Part shown: in pieces, positions 26,637 through 35,894 of the stretch
Position numbering within the stretch: the stretch's first letter is position 1
How the letters are laid out: every line of letters begins with the position of its first letter
Source: Methylomicrobium agile
Lineage (GTDB): Bacteria > Pseudomonadota > Gammaproteobacteria > Methylococcales > Methylomonadaceae
Assembly (NCBI RefSeq): GCF_000733855.1
Contig: NZ_JPOJ01000001.1
Coordinates: 1,736,001-1,800,000 of the forward strand
DNA length: 64,000 bases
Reading direction: 5' to 3'
Position numbers and translations under genes: made by a program
The notes under the pieces: model-generated
Told to the model about the DNA's origin: nothing
What the model saw: the letters and a program-made list of their open reading frames with translations, nothing else
Database searches by the model: none

Positions 26637-28682
26637 ATGCAAAAACCGATTTATCCTTATATCGTGGCCTGCCTGTTCTTGCCGGGCGGGGGCGTGCAAG
26701 CCGGGGAACCGGGTAACGACACGACGCTGGGCGAAGTCGTCGTCACCGCGCCTGCGCGGAAAGAAAAAGAGAATCCCGTACAGCCTTCGGTGGTATTGAG
26801 CGAGGAAGCGCTGCGGATGAAGATCGGCCGTAGCATCGGCGAAACGCTGAAGGACGAACTGGGCATCGCCAGCCAGTCGTTCGGCCCCGGCGTCGGCACG
26901 CCGGTGATCCGGGGACAGGCGGGGCCCAGGGTGCGGGTCTTGAGCAACGGTATCGGCAGCAACGATGCGTCCGCATTCAGCCCGGACCATGCCGCCAGCG
27001 TCGAACCGCTGTTGGCCGAACGGATCGAAGTATTGCGCGGGCCGGCCACGCTGATGTACGGCAGCGGCGCGATCGGCGGCATCGTCAACGTGATCGACAA
27101 CCGCATTCCGGACAAGCTGCCCGACAAACCGGTCGGCGGGGCGCTCGAACAGCGCTTCGATTCGACCAGCGACGAAACCGGCACCGCGATGAAGATCGAC
27201 GGCGGCCGGGACCACATCGCCTACCACCTGGACGGCTTCTACCGCCACCGCGATAATCTTTCGATCGGCGGTAGCGCGATCGATACGGCCAAGGCTTCGA
27301 TTACCGACCCTTCGCTCGAGATCGTCGATAATCCCAAAGGCCATCTGAACAACACCGGCGCGGAGGCGATCAGCGGTTCGGCCGGCCTCTCCTGGATCGG
27401 CGAACCGGGCTTCGCGGGCGCCTCGATCAATCATCTCGAAAACAATTACGGCATCGCGCCGGATGGGACCGGCGAAGAAACCGTGCGTATCGCTCTCCGG
27501 CAGGACAAGTACGACTTCAAAGGCGAGCTGGCCGATCCGTTCCGCTTGGCGAAAAGCCTGCGCGCCCGTTTGGGTTATACCGACTACCAGCATACCGAAA
27601 TCGCGAACGGCGAGCCGGGCGCGTTTTTTGCGAACCGGACTTATGAAAGCCGGCTGGAAATGGACCACCGGGACATCGGCCGCCTACGCGGCACCGTCGG
27701 TTTGCAGGTGCAGTCCAGCGACTTTACCGCGATCGAGAAACTGACCGGCGCCCCAATCGTGCCGCATTCGCTGATCGACAGCTATAGTCTCTTTGCCATC
27801 GAATCGTTCGATGCGGGGCCTGTGGCTTATCAGTTCGGCATGCGCATCGATCAAACCGATATTCAGCCGGACGGGATGAAAAGCCTCGACTACACGCCGG
27901 TCAGTGCGTCGGCGTCCGCCGCCTGGAAAATCGACAAACGCAACAGCCTGAATCTGGCCGTCACCCGTGCCTCGCGCGCGCCGCAAGTGCAGGAACTGCT
28001 GGCCGACGGCTTCCATGACGCGACCCGCAGCTTCGAGCGGGGCAATGTGAACCTCAAGGAAGAAACTTCCTACAACCTCGATCTGGGCTACCGTTTCAAG
28101 TCCGACTGGCTGCGCGCCGAGTTCGACCTGTTCCACAACTGGGCCGGCGATTATATCTACCAGCAGCGCAGCGGCGAATTCGTGGATGAGGAGGGCAATC
28201 CCTGCGCCGTCGACTGCAAGCCGGTCCTGGTCAGCAGCCAGCGGGACGCGATCTTCAAAGGCTTTGAGGCCAAGCTGATCTTTCCGATGATGGAGAACCG
28301 CTACGGGCTGCTGGACCTGACGCTGTTCAGCGACTATACGCGCGGCGAATTCGTAAACGGCGGCGACGTGCCGCGGATGCCGCCCTTGCGTTACGGGCTG
28401 CAGCTCGATTATCAGCAGGACAAACTGTCGAGCTATTTGCGCTTCACGCGCGCCGAGGACCAGCCGCATGCCGGAGACTTCGAAACTTCCACCGCCGGCT
28501 ATTTCCTGCTGAATGTCGGCGTCAACTATCGACTGAAGGCTTACAAGGAGGCCGAACTGCTGCTGTTCGCGAAGGGCAATAACCTGCTCGATCAAAATAT
28601 TCGCAACTCGACTTCGTACCTGCGCAATTTTGCGCCGGAAGCGGGACGAGGGGCGGAGATCGGCTTCCGGTTGAGTTATTAA
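26637..28682 (+). CDS. znuD: TonB-dependent receptor, ZnuD-like (zinc uptake)
   Basis: A 681-residue outer-membrane receptor. After a signal peptide (to about residue 22) come a TonB-box-like TLGEVVVTAPA, a plug domain (about 40-150) with TPVIRGQAGPRVRVL, SAFSPDHAASVEPL and IEVLRGPATLMYGSGAIGG, and a 22-strand-type barrel ending in an aromatic residue, LSY. The SPDHA stretch and the overall plug resemble ZnuD zinc receptors. The perfect Zur box upstream supports zinc as cargo. The His-rich loops of meningococcal ZnuD are not obvious. A TTG start one codon earlier is possible. Confidence 0.88.
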   Translation: MQKPIYPYIVACLFLPGGGVQAGEPGNDTTLGEVVVTAPARKEKENPVQPSVVLSEEALRMKIGRSIGETLKDELGIASQSFGPGVGTPVIRGQAGPRVRVLSNGIGSNDASAFSPDHAASVEPLLAERIEVLRGPATLMYGSGAIGGIVNVIDNRIPDKLPDKPVGGALEQRFDSTSDETGTAMKIDGGRDHIAYHLDGFYRHRDNLSIGGSAIDTAKASITDPSLEIVDNPKGHLNNTGAEAISGSAGLSWIGEPGFAGASINHLENNYGIAPDGTGEETVRIALRQDKYDFKGELADPFRLAKSLRARLGYTDYQHTEIANGEPGAFFANRTYESRLEMDHRDIGRLRGTVGLQVQSSDFTAIEKLTGAPIVPHSLIDSYSLFAIESFDAGPVAYQFGMRIDQTDIQPDGMKSLDYTPVSASASAAWKIDKRNSLNLAVTRASRAPQVQELLADGFHDATRSFERGNVNLKEETSYNLDLGYRFKSDWLRAEFDLFHNWAGDYIYQQRSGEFVDEEGNPCAVDCKPVLVSSQRDAIFKGFEAKLIFPMMENRYGLLDLTLFSDYTRGEFVNGGDVPRMPPLRYGLQLDYQQDKLSSYLRFTRAEDQPHAGDFETSTAGYFLLNVGVNYRLKAYKEAELLLFAKGNNLLDQNIRNSTSYLRNFAPEAGRGAEIGFRLSY

Positions 28683-28691
28683 GCCCGCGTA

Positions 28692-28763
28692 GGGCGGAAT
28701 GGCGCAGCGTATTCCGCCGGATGTTTATGCATGCGGCGCAATACGGCTATCGCCTATTGCGCC
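28692..28763. repeat. double-hairpin intergenic repeat
   Basis: GGCGGAAT (28693-28700) pairs with ATTCCGCC (28711-28718), and GGCGCAATA (28735-28743) pairs with TATTGCGCC (28755-28763). The two hairpins are joined by a short linker. The element fills the gap between convergent genes, so it may stop transcription from both sides. No second copy with both hairpins is present in this window. Confidence 0.6.
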
Positions 28764-28773
28764 CTGCAATTCT

Positions 28774-31700
28774 TCACCGATGCACCCAGTCCGCTCCCAA
28801 AGTCCCGGACAACTTTTCGAAATAAGCCGGTTCGCCAACCTCGGCCAGCATCCGTTCGGCGGTTTCGAGCTTTTCGCTTAAAACCCGGTGCCACGCTTCG
28901 CTTGGTTCGGTTTCGCTCAAACGTTGCCGGATATATTCGCGGTGCCGCAGCCAAAGCGCGTATTCCCGCTGTTGCTTGATCTGCAGCCTTTCGCGGTACC
29001 AGTCGCTTTCGAGCAGCGCCTCGCGGGTGAACAGCGCACGAATGGATGGATCGTCTACCGTTTTGCCTTCGTAATGCCCGTAAGCCATCACCTGCAGCAG
29101 CGCTTTGAGCGGCGGGCAGGCGTCGTCGATCGAGCCGTCCCCGAAATAGAGCGAGGCGACCCGTCGCTGCGCCTGGTAAACGTTGTCGACGCCGTCGACG
29201 AAATCGGGCAGGCTCTGGATTTCCGGCTTCAGCATCGCTTCGTCGAACACCGCGGTCGGATAATCGAAGACCTTGCCGAAATTGGTATGCACGAAGCGTT
29301 CGGTGATCCGATAACCCAGGCGGCTCGCGTACACGGTCCGGCCTTCGAATTCGAAATCTTCGAGCTTTTCGAGATGGCCTTCGGCGATCAGGTAGCGGGG
29401 ATCGCGCTGCTCGACCGGCAGGCGCGACCAGATTTCCGGGATCAGCAGGCTGATGTCGTGATCGATCCGCCGCGCCGAACCGATATAACCGGCCGCGGTC
29501 GAGAAGCCGTCGTAGCCGCAGAGGATGAAAGACACCAACGCGGTATTCAGGTCGGCCGTGGCGCAGACCGCGTTGAACGGGCCTTTGGTCAGCGCGCCTT
29601 CCGAGCCGGCGCCGGTCGTCGAGGGCGATTTTCCGGTCAGGCTGCAGATGAAATCCATGAACAGCTCGGGCAGATCCTGGTAATGGATCGGGTTGTAAAT
29701 CGCCAGCGGCTTGATGCCGGCCGCCGCATCGCGCGGGTTGTTGCGGCGTCCGGGCAGCACCGCATCGACCGGAAAATGCACCGGCTGATCGATGCGCAGG
29801 CCGCGCGCCAGCCGGGTCGACAGTTCCGCCAGATAGCGCGGACGCGGATCGACGAGATCGGGCCGCCGCTGCAGGTAGCGCACGTTCTGGCTCGGTTTGC
29901 CGTCGACCCGGCGCGGATGCGCCGAGGAGACGAAAAATTCGCCTTCCGGGGCCTCGGCGGCGCGCGCGATCAGATTGCGCATCGGTTCGCTGAACTGGTC
30001 GAAATGCACCACGTCGTCCCGGATTTCCCGGGCGTCGGCCGGCGTCAGCGGTTCGAAATTCGAAATGAAATTGTTGCCGCCGGCCAGGTCGGTTTCGGTT
30101 TGCAGGTCGGTGCCGCGGTGGACTGCGTCGTCCGGCCGCTGGAAAAAACTCATTTCGCAGTTGTCGACCAGTTTGACGCTCGGGTTCGGCGTGTTCGGGC
30201 TCAATCCCGGCAAAAATCCGGCAGGCACCACGGTCGATGCGGTGATGTCGTCTTCGAACTGGATTTTTTCCGAGGCGATGAAATCCTGGCGCAGTTTGAA
30301 CACCCGCCAGGCGCCGCTGCTGTCGTAGCCGACGCGCAGATAGCAGGCGATCAGTTTGCGGCCCTGAAATTTCAGTTCGTTGCCCGGATAACCGTTCACC
30401 ACGTCGACCGAAAAATGTTCGCGCCAGTTTTCTTCGCCCCACGCCGGGTTGAAAAAGCGCTTGATGATCAGCACCAGCGCCCAGATGTGCTGCGGAAATT
30501 GCGTCAGCCAATGGTTGTAGGCGTCGGCATATTCGCCTTGCGAAGGAGTCAAGAGTTTGATCACCGAGCCGAGCGTGCGCTGGTTGCTGAGCAGCGGGCG
30601 CCGGTCGACGCCGTTGCGCGCCGGATCGCGAAAACGCTGCGAATAGTCGTAGGCGAAAATTTCGGCGACGGTGTCCATGTCTTTGTCGAAATCTTCGACG
30701 AAGATGGAGCCGAAAAGGATCGCGCCGGCGATCGACTTCGAAATTTCCGATTTGCCGCCGCCGGACACCGTGCTCGGTTTGTGGCACAGGGTGCTTTCCG
30801 GGAAAGTGCCGATCAGCCGCCAGCTCGGCGCGTGCGGGTGGCGCTCCATGTGCACGCGGAAACCGTTCGGATACACGTAGGTTCGGTCGGCCAGCAGTTT
30901 CAGCGTCTGCGCCGCGCCGTTCTGCCCCCAACTGATGTGCTGTTGCTGGATGTTGATTTCGGCCGTTTCGGGAATGAAAATGACGTCGGGATGGGTTTTG
31001 TCGACCGCATAGCCTTCTTCGGGGTGCAGGTCGATCGTATCGCCCAACAGGCGCGGAATCCGTTCGAAGGTGACGTCCTTGATGTTTTCCGGGCCCGCCA
31101 GATAAATGTCCCCCAGGCTGGCCCGGACGAACGCGAGCGCCCCGCCGGCGTGTTCTTCTTCGCAGCCGCCGTACAGATTGGCCGCATAGCTGATCTGCGA
31201 TTTGATCTCTTTTTTGCTGTAGCCGAAATAATTGTCGGCGATGATCGTCACGATGACGCCGTGCAGGTTCCGGCACACCAGTTTGAAAGGCTTGCCGTCG
31301 TTGTAACGTTCGTCTTCGCTTCGCCAGCACATGCCGTCCTGGCGCTGCCGTTCGCTCGCTTCCTCGACAGGCGGCAAACCCAGGTCCTTTTTGCGGCAAT
31401 GCACCAGATGCGGCGCCAGAATGATGCAGCCGGTATGGCCGGTCCAATGCTCGATGTCCAGCGCGGCATCGTTTTCGGGCAGAAACGGGTTGCCGGCATT
31501 GCCGAAGATCGATTCGACGAAGTCCAGGTTCGCGACCAGGCCGGCCGGCGCAAAAAAACGCGTTTCCATCGTTTTCGGCGGCGCTACGCCGGTAATGCCG
31601 GGAACCACCCGCGGCCGGATCAGCATCGACAGCCACAGTTTCGCCGGATTTTGCTGCCGGCTCGTATAAGGTAGGCACAGCAGGTCGTCGGGCGGGGTCA

Positions 31701-32217
31701 GGGCCCGGAGCAGGATTTCCGCGTAAGCGCGAACCGGCACTTCGCTTTTGTCCGCCGGCACCGGCAAGCCGCCGGCCGCGATGTGGAACACGCCTTGGGT
31801 CGTGCGCCGGTCGTTTTTCGGATTGTGCAGAACGCCTTGCCGAACCCGGTACGAGTCGATGTAAGGCGAATGGTATTCGTTCGACTGGAACGGCAGCGAC
31901 AATTCCCGGGCCAGCCCTTCTTCGAGGATGAAGGTTTCGCCGGGCAGCAGAATTTCGCTCTCGACGCCGTTTTCGCGCAGGTAGGCGTTCAGGAAATCCT
32001 GAATGCGCTGATCGGCGGGACACCGGTAGCGGGACAGCAGGCGGCGCTGCAGGGAATAATTTTTCAACAAGCCGTCCGCGATCTTCAGATAACTTTGATC
32101 GTGCTCGGCTTCGCAGGTCGGCTGTCCCAAGGCCGCCAGATGCAGATTGATCAGATGCAATTGTTCACGTTGTTGGCCGGGTGAATCGGTGGGAGGCGGA
32201 ATGACGGATGTATTCAT
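28774..32217 (-). CDS. putative PPi-dependent phosphoenolpyruvate carboxykinase
   Basis: A very large cytoplasmic protein, 1147 residues from the ATG at 32217; the frame stays open to 32367 but those 50 codons look non-coding. It contains a P-loop-like STVSGGGKSEISKS at about 480-495, a conserved TGKSPSTTGAGSEGALTKGP near 862 and LCGYDGFSTAAGYIG. The length and glycine-rich kinase motif fit PPi-type PEP carboxykinase, a group distinct in size from ATP and GTP enzymes that forms PEP from oxaloacetate with pyrophosphate, or the reverse. PPi-linked sugar metabolism is established in methanotrophs, which supports the call. I assign it from memory of the family, not from a search. Confidence 0.6.
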   Translation of the reverse strand: MNTSVIPPPTDSPGQQREQLHLINLHLAALGQPTCEAEHDQSYLKIADGLLKNYSLQRRLLSRYRCPADQRIQDFLNAYLRENGVESEILLPGETFILEEGLARELSLPFQSNEYHSPYIDSYRVRQGVLHNPKNDRRTTQGVFHIAAGGLPVPADKSEVPVRAYAEILLRALTPPDDLLCLPYTSRQQNPAKLWLSMLIRPRVVPGITGVAPPKTMETRFFAPAGLVANLDFVESIFGNAGNPFLPENDAALDIEHWTGHTGCIILAPHLVHCRKKDLGLPPVEEASERQRQDGMCWRSEDERYNDGKPFKLVCRNLHGVIVTIIADNYFGYSKKEIKSQISYAANLYGGCEEEHAGGALAFVRASLGDIYLAGPENIKDVTFERIPRLLGDTIDLHPEEGYAVDKTHPDVIFIPETAEINIQQQHISWGQNGAAQTLKLLADRTYVYPNGFRVHMERHPHAPSWRLIGTFPESTLCHKPSTVSGGGKSEISKSIAGAILFGSIFVEDFDKDMDTVAEIFAYDYSQRFRDPARNGVDRRPLLSNQRTLGSVIKLLTPSQGEYADAYNHWLTQFPQHIWALVLIIKRFFNPAWGEENWREHFSVDVVNGYPGNELKFQGRKLIACYLRVGYDSSGAWRVFKLRQDFIASEKIQFEDDITASTVVPAGFLPGLSPNTPNPSVKLVDNCEMSFFQRPDDAVHRGTDLQTETDLAGGNNFISNFEPLTPADAREIRDDVVHFDQFSEPMRNLIARAAEAPEGEFFVSSAHPRRVDGKPSQNVRYLQRRPDLVDPRPRYLAELSTRLARGLRIDQPVHFPVDAVLPGRRNNPRDAAAGIKPLAIYNPIHYQDLPELFMDFICSLTGKSPSTTGAGSEGALTKGPFNAVCATADLNTALVSFILCGYDGFSTAAGYIGSARRIDHDISLLIPEIWSRLPVEQRDPRYLIAEGHLEKLEDFEFEGRTVYASRLGYRITERFVHTNFGKVFDYPTAVFDEAMLKPEIQSLPDFVDGVDNVYQAQRRVASLYFGDGSIDDACPPLKALLQVMAYGHYEGKTVDDPSIRALFTREALLESDWYRERLQIKQQREYALWLRHREYIRQRLSETEPSEAWHRVLSEKLETAERMLAEVGEPAYFEKLSGTLGADWVHR

Positions 32218-32602
32218 CGGGGTAACGGTAACGAGCGTTGGTTTAAATTTAGTTATTATTGCTAACGCATTTGAGAAACTGACGCCGTGCAGCGTACCGG
32301 TAGTTAACGCGCCGTTCAAGCGAAATTTCATGTTGCCGGTTGCCGGGATGTTGGCGTTTGTATTCATAAATCCGGACGGCCTGAACTTCGGTTAACGATT
32401 GAGCGTCGGTTCATGGCGGTTGCGCAGAGAAGATCATCATCTCCGCCGGTTAACACTTTGTTCCCAAAATATTCGTGCCCAAGCCGGCCGGCGTCCCAGC
32501 AACAGGCTGTCGACAGCGGTTGAAACTCGGCAAGACATCGGCCGAGGAATTTGGGACAATGTGACCGAAACTCAACCGCAGCGATACCGACTCCTAATAT
32601 TA
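32218..32602. other. intergenic region, divergent promoters expected
   Basis: This 385-bp gap lies between the putative PPi-PEPCK gene (minus) and hisC (plus). Its left third is AT-rich (TTTAGTTATTATTGCTAACG near 32245-32270) and probably holds the minus-strand promoter. I see no confident -35/-10 pair, RNA gene or operator. Both neighbouring open frames extend into it, but with non-coding character. Confidence 0.4.
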
Positions 32603-33697
32603 ATGATGAACATGAACGACCTGGCGGCCGGTGTTTTCCGGAAGGAAGTGCTGGCCATGTCCGCCTACCACGTTGCCGATGCGGAGGGCTTGATCAAGCT
32701 GGACGCGATGGAAAATCCTTACGAATGGCCCGAAGACCTCAAAACCCGTTGGCTCGAAACCCTGCGCGCCTGTCCGTTGAACCGTTATCCCGATCCCTGT
32801 GCGCGCCGTCTCGCCGCGGCGATCAGACGTTCCGCCGGCCTGGATGACGATGCGCCGCTGCTGCTCGGCAACGGTTCCGACGAAATCATTCAGCTCTTGT
32901 TGATGGCGCTGCCGCCGGATTCCTCCGTGCTGTCGCCGGAGCCGGGATTCGTGATGTACCGGCAGCTCAGCCGCTGCCTGGGTCTGGATTACGTTGGCGT
33001 GCCGCTGCGTGCGGAGGATTTCGGTCTCGATCTGCCGGCGATGCTGGCCGCGATCGAGCGGCACCGGCCGAAGCTGATCTTCCTGGCCTATCCGAACAAC
33101 CCGACCGGCAATCTGTTCGACCGGGCCGCGATCGAGGCAATCGTCGAAAAGGCGCCGGGCTTGGTTGTGATCGACGAGGCTTACGAGCCGTTCGCCGGCG
33201 CCAGTTACCTGGGCATGCTTGGCCGCTATCCGAACCTGCTGGTGATGCGTACGGTGTCCAAGTTGGGACTGGCCGGTCTGCGGCTCGGCTACCTGGCCGG
33301 CAGCGCCGAACTGCTCGGGCAACTGGATAAAATCCGCCTGCCGTACAACATCAACGTGCTGACCCAGGCCAGCGCCGAGTTCGCGTTGAACCACAAAACC
33401 CTGTTCGATCAGCAGACCCGGCTGATCTGCGCCGAGCGGGCACGCGTTTTCGCCGCGCTGGCCGCCATCGGCGGCATCATGTCTTACCCGAGCGCCGCCA
33501 ACTTCATTCTGTTCAGAACGCCGCCGGGCCGCGCGGACGAAATTTTTGCCGGGCTTAAACAGCGGGGGATACTGATCAAGAATTTGAGCCCGCAGGGCGG
33601 CCTGCTGGCCGATTGCCTGCGCGTGACGATCGGTAAGCCCGATGAAAACCAAGCTTTTCTTTTCGCGCTGAATCAGAGTTTTGTATCCAGTCAGTGA
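32603..33697 (+). CDS. hisC: histidinol-phosphate aminotransferase
   Basis: Transfers an amino group from glutamate to imidazole-acetol phosphate in histidine synthesis; PLP-dependent, fold type I. It has 364 residues from the ATG at 32603; ATGs at 32606 and 32612 are alternatives and the frame is open to 32399 without coding character. Motifs are KLDAMENPYEWPE, LLGNGSDEIIQLL, YPNNPTGN, VVIDEAYEPF and the PLP lysine in RTVSKLGLAGLRLGYL. No other his gene adjoins it, so this may be a second or detached hisC. Confidence 0.92.
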   Translation: MMNMNDLAAGVFRKEVLAMSAYHVADAEGLIKLDAMENPYEWPEDLKTRWLETLRACPLNRYPDPCARRLAAAIRRSAGLDDDAPLLLGNGSDEIIQLLLMALPPDSSVLSPEPGFVMYRQLSRCLGLDYVGVPLRAEDFGLDLPAMLAAIERHRPKLIFLAYPNNPTGNLFDRAAIEAIVEKAPGLVVIDEAYEPFAGASYLGMLGRYPNLLVMRTVSKLGLAGLRLGYLAGSAELLGQLDKIRLPYNINVLTQASAEFALNHKTLFDQQTRLICAERARVFAALAAIGGIMSYPSAANFILFRTPPGRADEIFAGLKQRGILIKNLSPQGGLLADCLRVTIGKPDENQAFLFALNQSFVSSQ

Positions 33698-33881
33698 GTC
33701 TTCTTGCGACGGGAGAAGGCGGCAGAGAAAAAGACGCCGGTTTTCCATTTTTTCTCGCCGCATTTTGTTATTTCACGGTAAACAAATCGGTCGAAGCACT
33801 TCAAATCGACTAGGTTCTAGTGGTATATTGCCCCGGTTAACGCGTTAGTCACGGCATAGACCGGAACAGGAGAGTTAGATA

Positions 33882-34481
33882 ATGAATAATAAAGGCGTCG
33901 ATAAGTCTAAGCGCCAATTTTTAACCTCGGCGCTGACCGTAGTGGGGGCGGTAGGCACGGGTTACTTAGCGGTACCCTTTCTCGCCCAGATGCAGCCCAG
34001 CGTAAAGGCGATGGCGGCGGGGGCGCCGGTCGAGGTCGACATCGGCAAGATGGAGCTCGGCCAACTGCTCCGTGTGGCCTGGCGCGGCAAGCCGGTCTGG
34101 ATTCTGAAGCGCACGCCCGAGGTGCTGGCGACGCTGAAAACGCTGGATAACGAGCTGCGCGATCCGCTGTCCGAGGAGTCGATCCAGCCCGAATACAGCA
34201 AAAATCTCTACCGCTCCCTGAAGCCCGAAATATTTGTCGCGATCGGTATCTGCACCCACCTGGGCTGTTCGCCCACTTTCCGGCCCGAAATTGCGCCCGT
34301 CGACCTCGGCGATAAATGGAAAGGCGGCTTCTTCTGCCCCTGCCACGGTTCCTGGTTCGATCTGGCCGGACGCGTTTACCGGGGCGTGCCTGCGCCGACC
34401 AATCTGGAGATTCCTCCTTACCGGTATGTGACCGAAAACCAACTGATCATTGGTGAACCCAGCCAAGGAGCAAGCGCATGA
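33882..34481 (+). CDS. petA: ubiquinol-cytochrome c reductase iron-sulfur (Rieske) subunit
   Basis: Carries electrons from ubiquinol to cytochrome c1 in the bc1 complex. It has 199 residues: an N-terminal basic and hydrophobic segment (KSKRQFLTSALTVVGAVG), Tat-like, serves as membrane anchor. The [2Fe-2S] ligands lie in CTHLGC (Cys124, His126, Cys129) and CPCHGS (Cys152, His155). It is the first gene of petABC; a good AGGAG site precedes it, and its stop overlaps the cytochrome b start (ATGA). Confidence 0.97.
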   Translation: MNNKGVDKSKRQFLTSALTVVGAVGTGYLAVPFLAQMQPSVKAMAAGAPVEVDIGKMELGQLLRVAWRGKPVWILKRTPEVLATLKTLDNELRDPLSEESIQPEYSKNLYRSLKPEIFVAIGICTHLGCSPTFRPEIAPVDLGDKWKGGFFCPCHGSWFDLAGRVYRGVPAPTNLEIPPYRYVTENQLIIGEPSQGASA

Positions 34482-35893
34482 AACCTTCACGTCTGACTTT
34501 GTTCGGCGAGTGGATACTCGAACGCTTTCCGATCACCAAGATTTGGGAAGAGCACATGGCGCATTATTACGCGCCGAAAAACTTCAATTTCTGGTATTTT
34601 TTCGGGTCGCTGGCGCTTCTGGTGCTGGTCAACCAGATCATTACCGGTATCCTGCTGACGATGAACTACAAGCCGGATGCGCAATTGGCCTTCGATTCGG
34701 TCGAATACATCATGCGCGAGGTGAACTGGGGCTGGCTGATCCGCTACATGCATTCGACCGGCGCTTCCGCGTTTTTCATCGTGGTTTACCTGCACATGTT
34801 CCGGGGGATCATCTACGGTTCGTTCAAGCATCCGCGCGAGCTGATCTGGATCTTCGGGATGTTCATCTTCGTCGCCTTGATGGCCGAGGCCTTTATGGGT
34901 TATCTGCTGCCGTGGGGCCAAATGTCCTACTGGGGGGCGCAGGTGATCATTTCGCTGTTCAGCGCGATTCCGGTGATCGGCGAGGATCTGTCGCTGTGGA
35001 TTCGCGGCGATTACGTGATTTCCGATGCGACCCTGAACCGCTTCTTCGCGTTCCACGTGATCGCGGTGCCGCTGGTGCTGGTGATGCTGGTGTTCCTGCA
35101 CATCGTCGCGCTGCATGAAGTCGGCTCGAACAATCCGGACGGCGTCGAAATCAAGAAACAGAAAGATGTCAAGGGCATTCCGCTCGACGGCATTCCGTTC
35201 CATCCTTACTACACGGTCAAAGATATCGTCGGCGTGGCGGTGTTTCTGGTCTTCTTCTCGGTCGTGATCTTCTACATGCCGGAATTGAACGGCTTCTTCC
35301 TGGAGCACGCCAATTTCATCCCGGCCGATCCGATGAAGACGCCGGAGCATATCGCGCCGGTCTGGTACTTCACCCCGTTCTATTCGATTTTGCGTGCGAT
35401 CCCGGACAAATTTGCCGGCGTGATCGGCATGGGCGGCGCGATCGTCGTGCTGTTTTTCCTGCCCTGGCTCGACCGCGGCAGGGTCAAATCGGTCCGTTAC
35501 CGTGGAGGTATCTATAAAAAAGCGCTGTTTCTGTTCGTGGTCAGCTTTCTGATCCTCGGCTATCTGGGTACCCAGCCGCCGACGCCGCTCGCAAGCGTCA
35601 TTGCGCGGATCTGCACCGCGATCTATTTCGGCTTCTTCCTGCTGATGCCGATCTATACGCGCTGGGAAAAATTGAAACCGGTGCCGAGCCGGGTCACTTA
35701 TCAGCCGAGTCTCGACGACCGCCTTCAAGCGTTAAAGAAAGTCTATGAAGAGGTCACTTTTGTGGAACCGTTGTCCAAACCGGTTGCATCGCCGCTGGCC
35801 AAATGCACCTTTTTGAGAAGACGGCTGAATCCTGTCGGCGTTCGCAGTGTCGCCAAGCGCTTTGTCAAAACCCTCAAAACGAGCCTTGATTGA
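34478..35893 (+). CDS. petB: cytochrome b of the bc1 complex, with C-terminal extension
   Basis: The di-heme membrane subunit of the bc1 complex that oxidises ubiquinol and reduces ubiquinone. It has 471 residues with about eight membrane helices. Paired heme His residues are visible in WLIRYMHSTGASAFF and FHVIAVPLV; the Qo-site motif is PEWY-like, here PVWYFTPFYSILRAIPDK. Most homologues end soon after KPVPSRVTY. Here some 50 residues follow, rich in Lys and Arg (KKVYEEVTFVEPL then RSVAKRFVKTLKTSLD), an unusual basic tail. cytochrome c1 starts 1 bp after the stop. Confidence 0.96.
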   Translation: MKPSRLTLFGEWILERFPITKIWEEHMAHYYAPKNFNFWYFFGSLALLVLVNQIITGILLTMNYKPDAQLAFDSVEYIMREVNWGWLIRYMHSTGASAFFIVVYLHMFRGIIYGSFKHPRELIWIFGMFIFVALMAEAFMGYLLPWGQMSYWGAQVIISLFSAIPVIGEDLSLWIRGDYVISDATLNRFFAFHVIAVPLVLVMLVFLHIVALHEVGSNNPDGVEIKKQKDVKGIPLDGIPFHPYYTVKDIVGVAVFLVFFSVVIFYMPELNGFFLEHANFIPADPMKTPEHIAPVWYFTPFYSILRAIPDKFAGVIGMGGAIVVLFFLPWLDRGRVKSVRYRGGIYKKALFLFVVSFLILGYLGTQPPTPLASVIARICTAIYFGFFLLMPIYTRWEKLKPVPSRVTYQPSLDDRLQALKKVYEEVTFVEPLSKPVASPLAKCTFLRRRLNPVGVRSVAKRFVKTLKTSLD

Positions 35894-35894
35894 T

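Noticed and set aside
28754-32023. A 1089-codon minus-strand frame overlapping the putative PPi-PEPCK gene
   Set aside because: It is an Arg- and Ala-rich shadow in another frame of a high-GC gene, without motifs; the companion frame has conserved glycine-rich motifs and normal composition.
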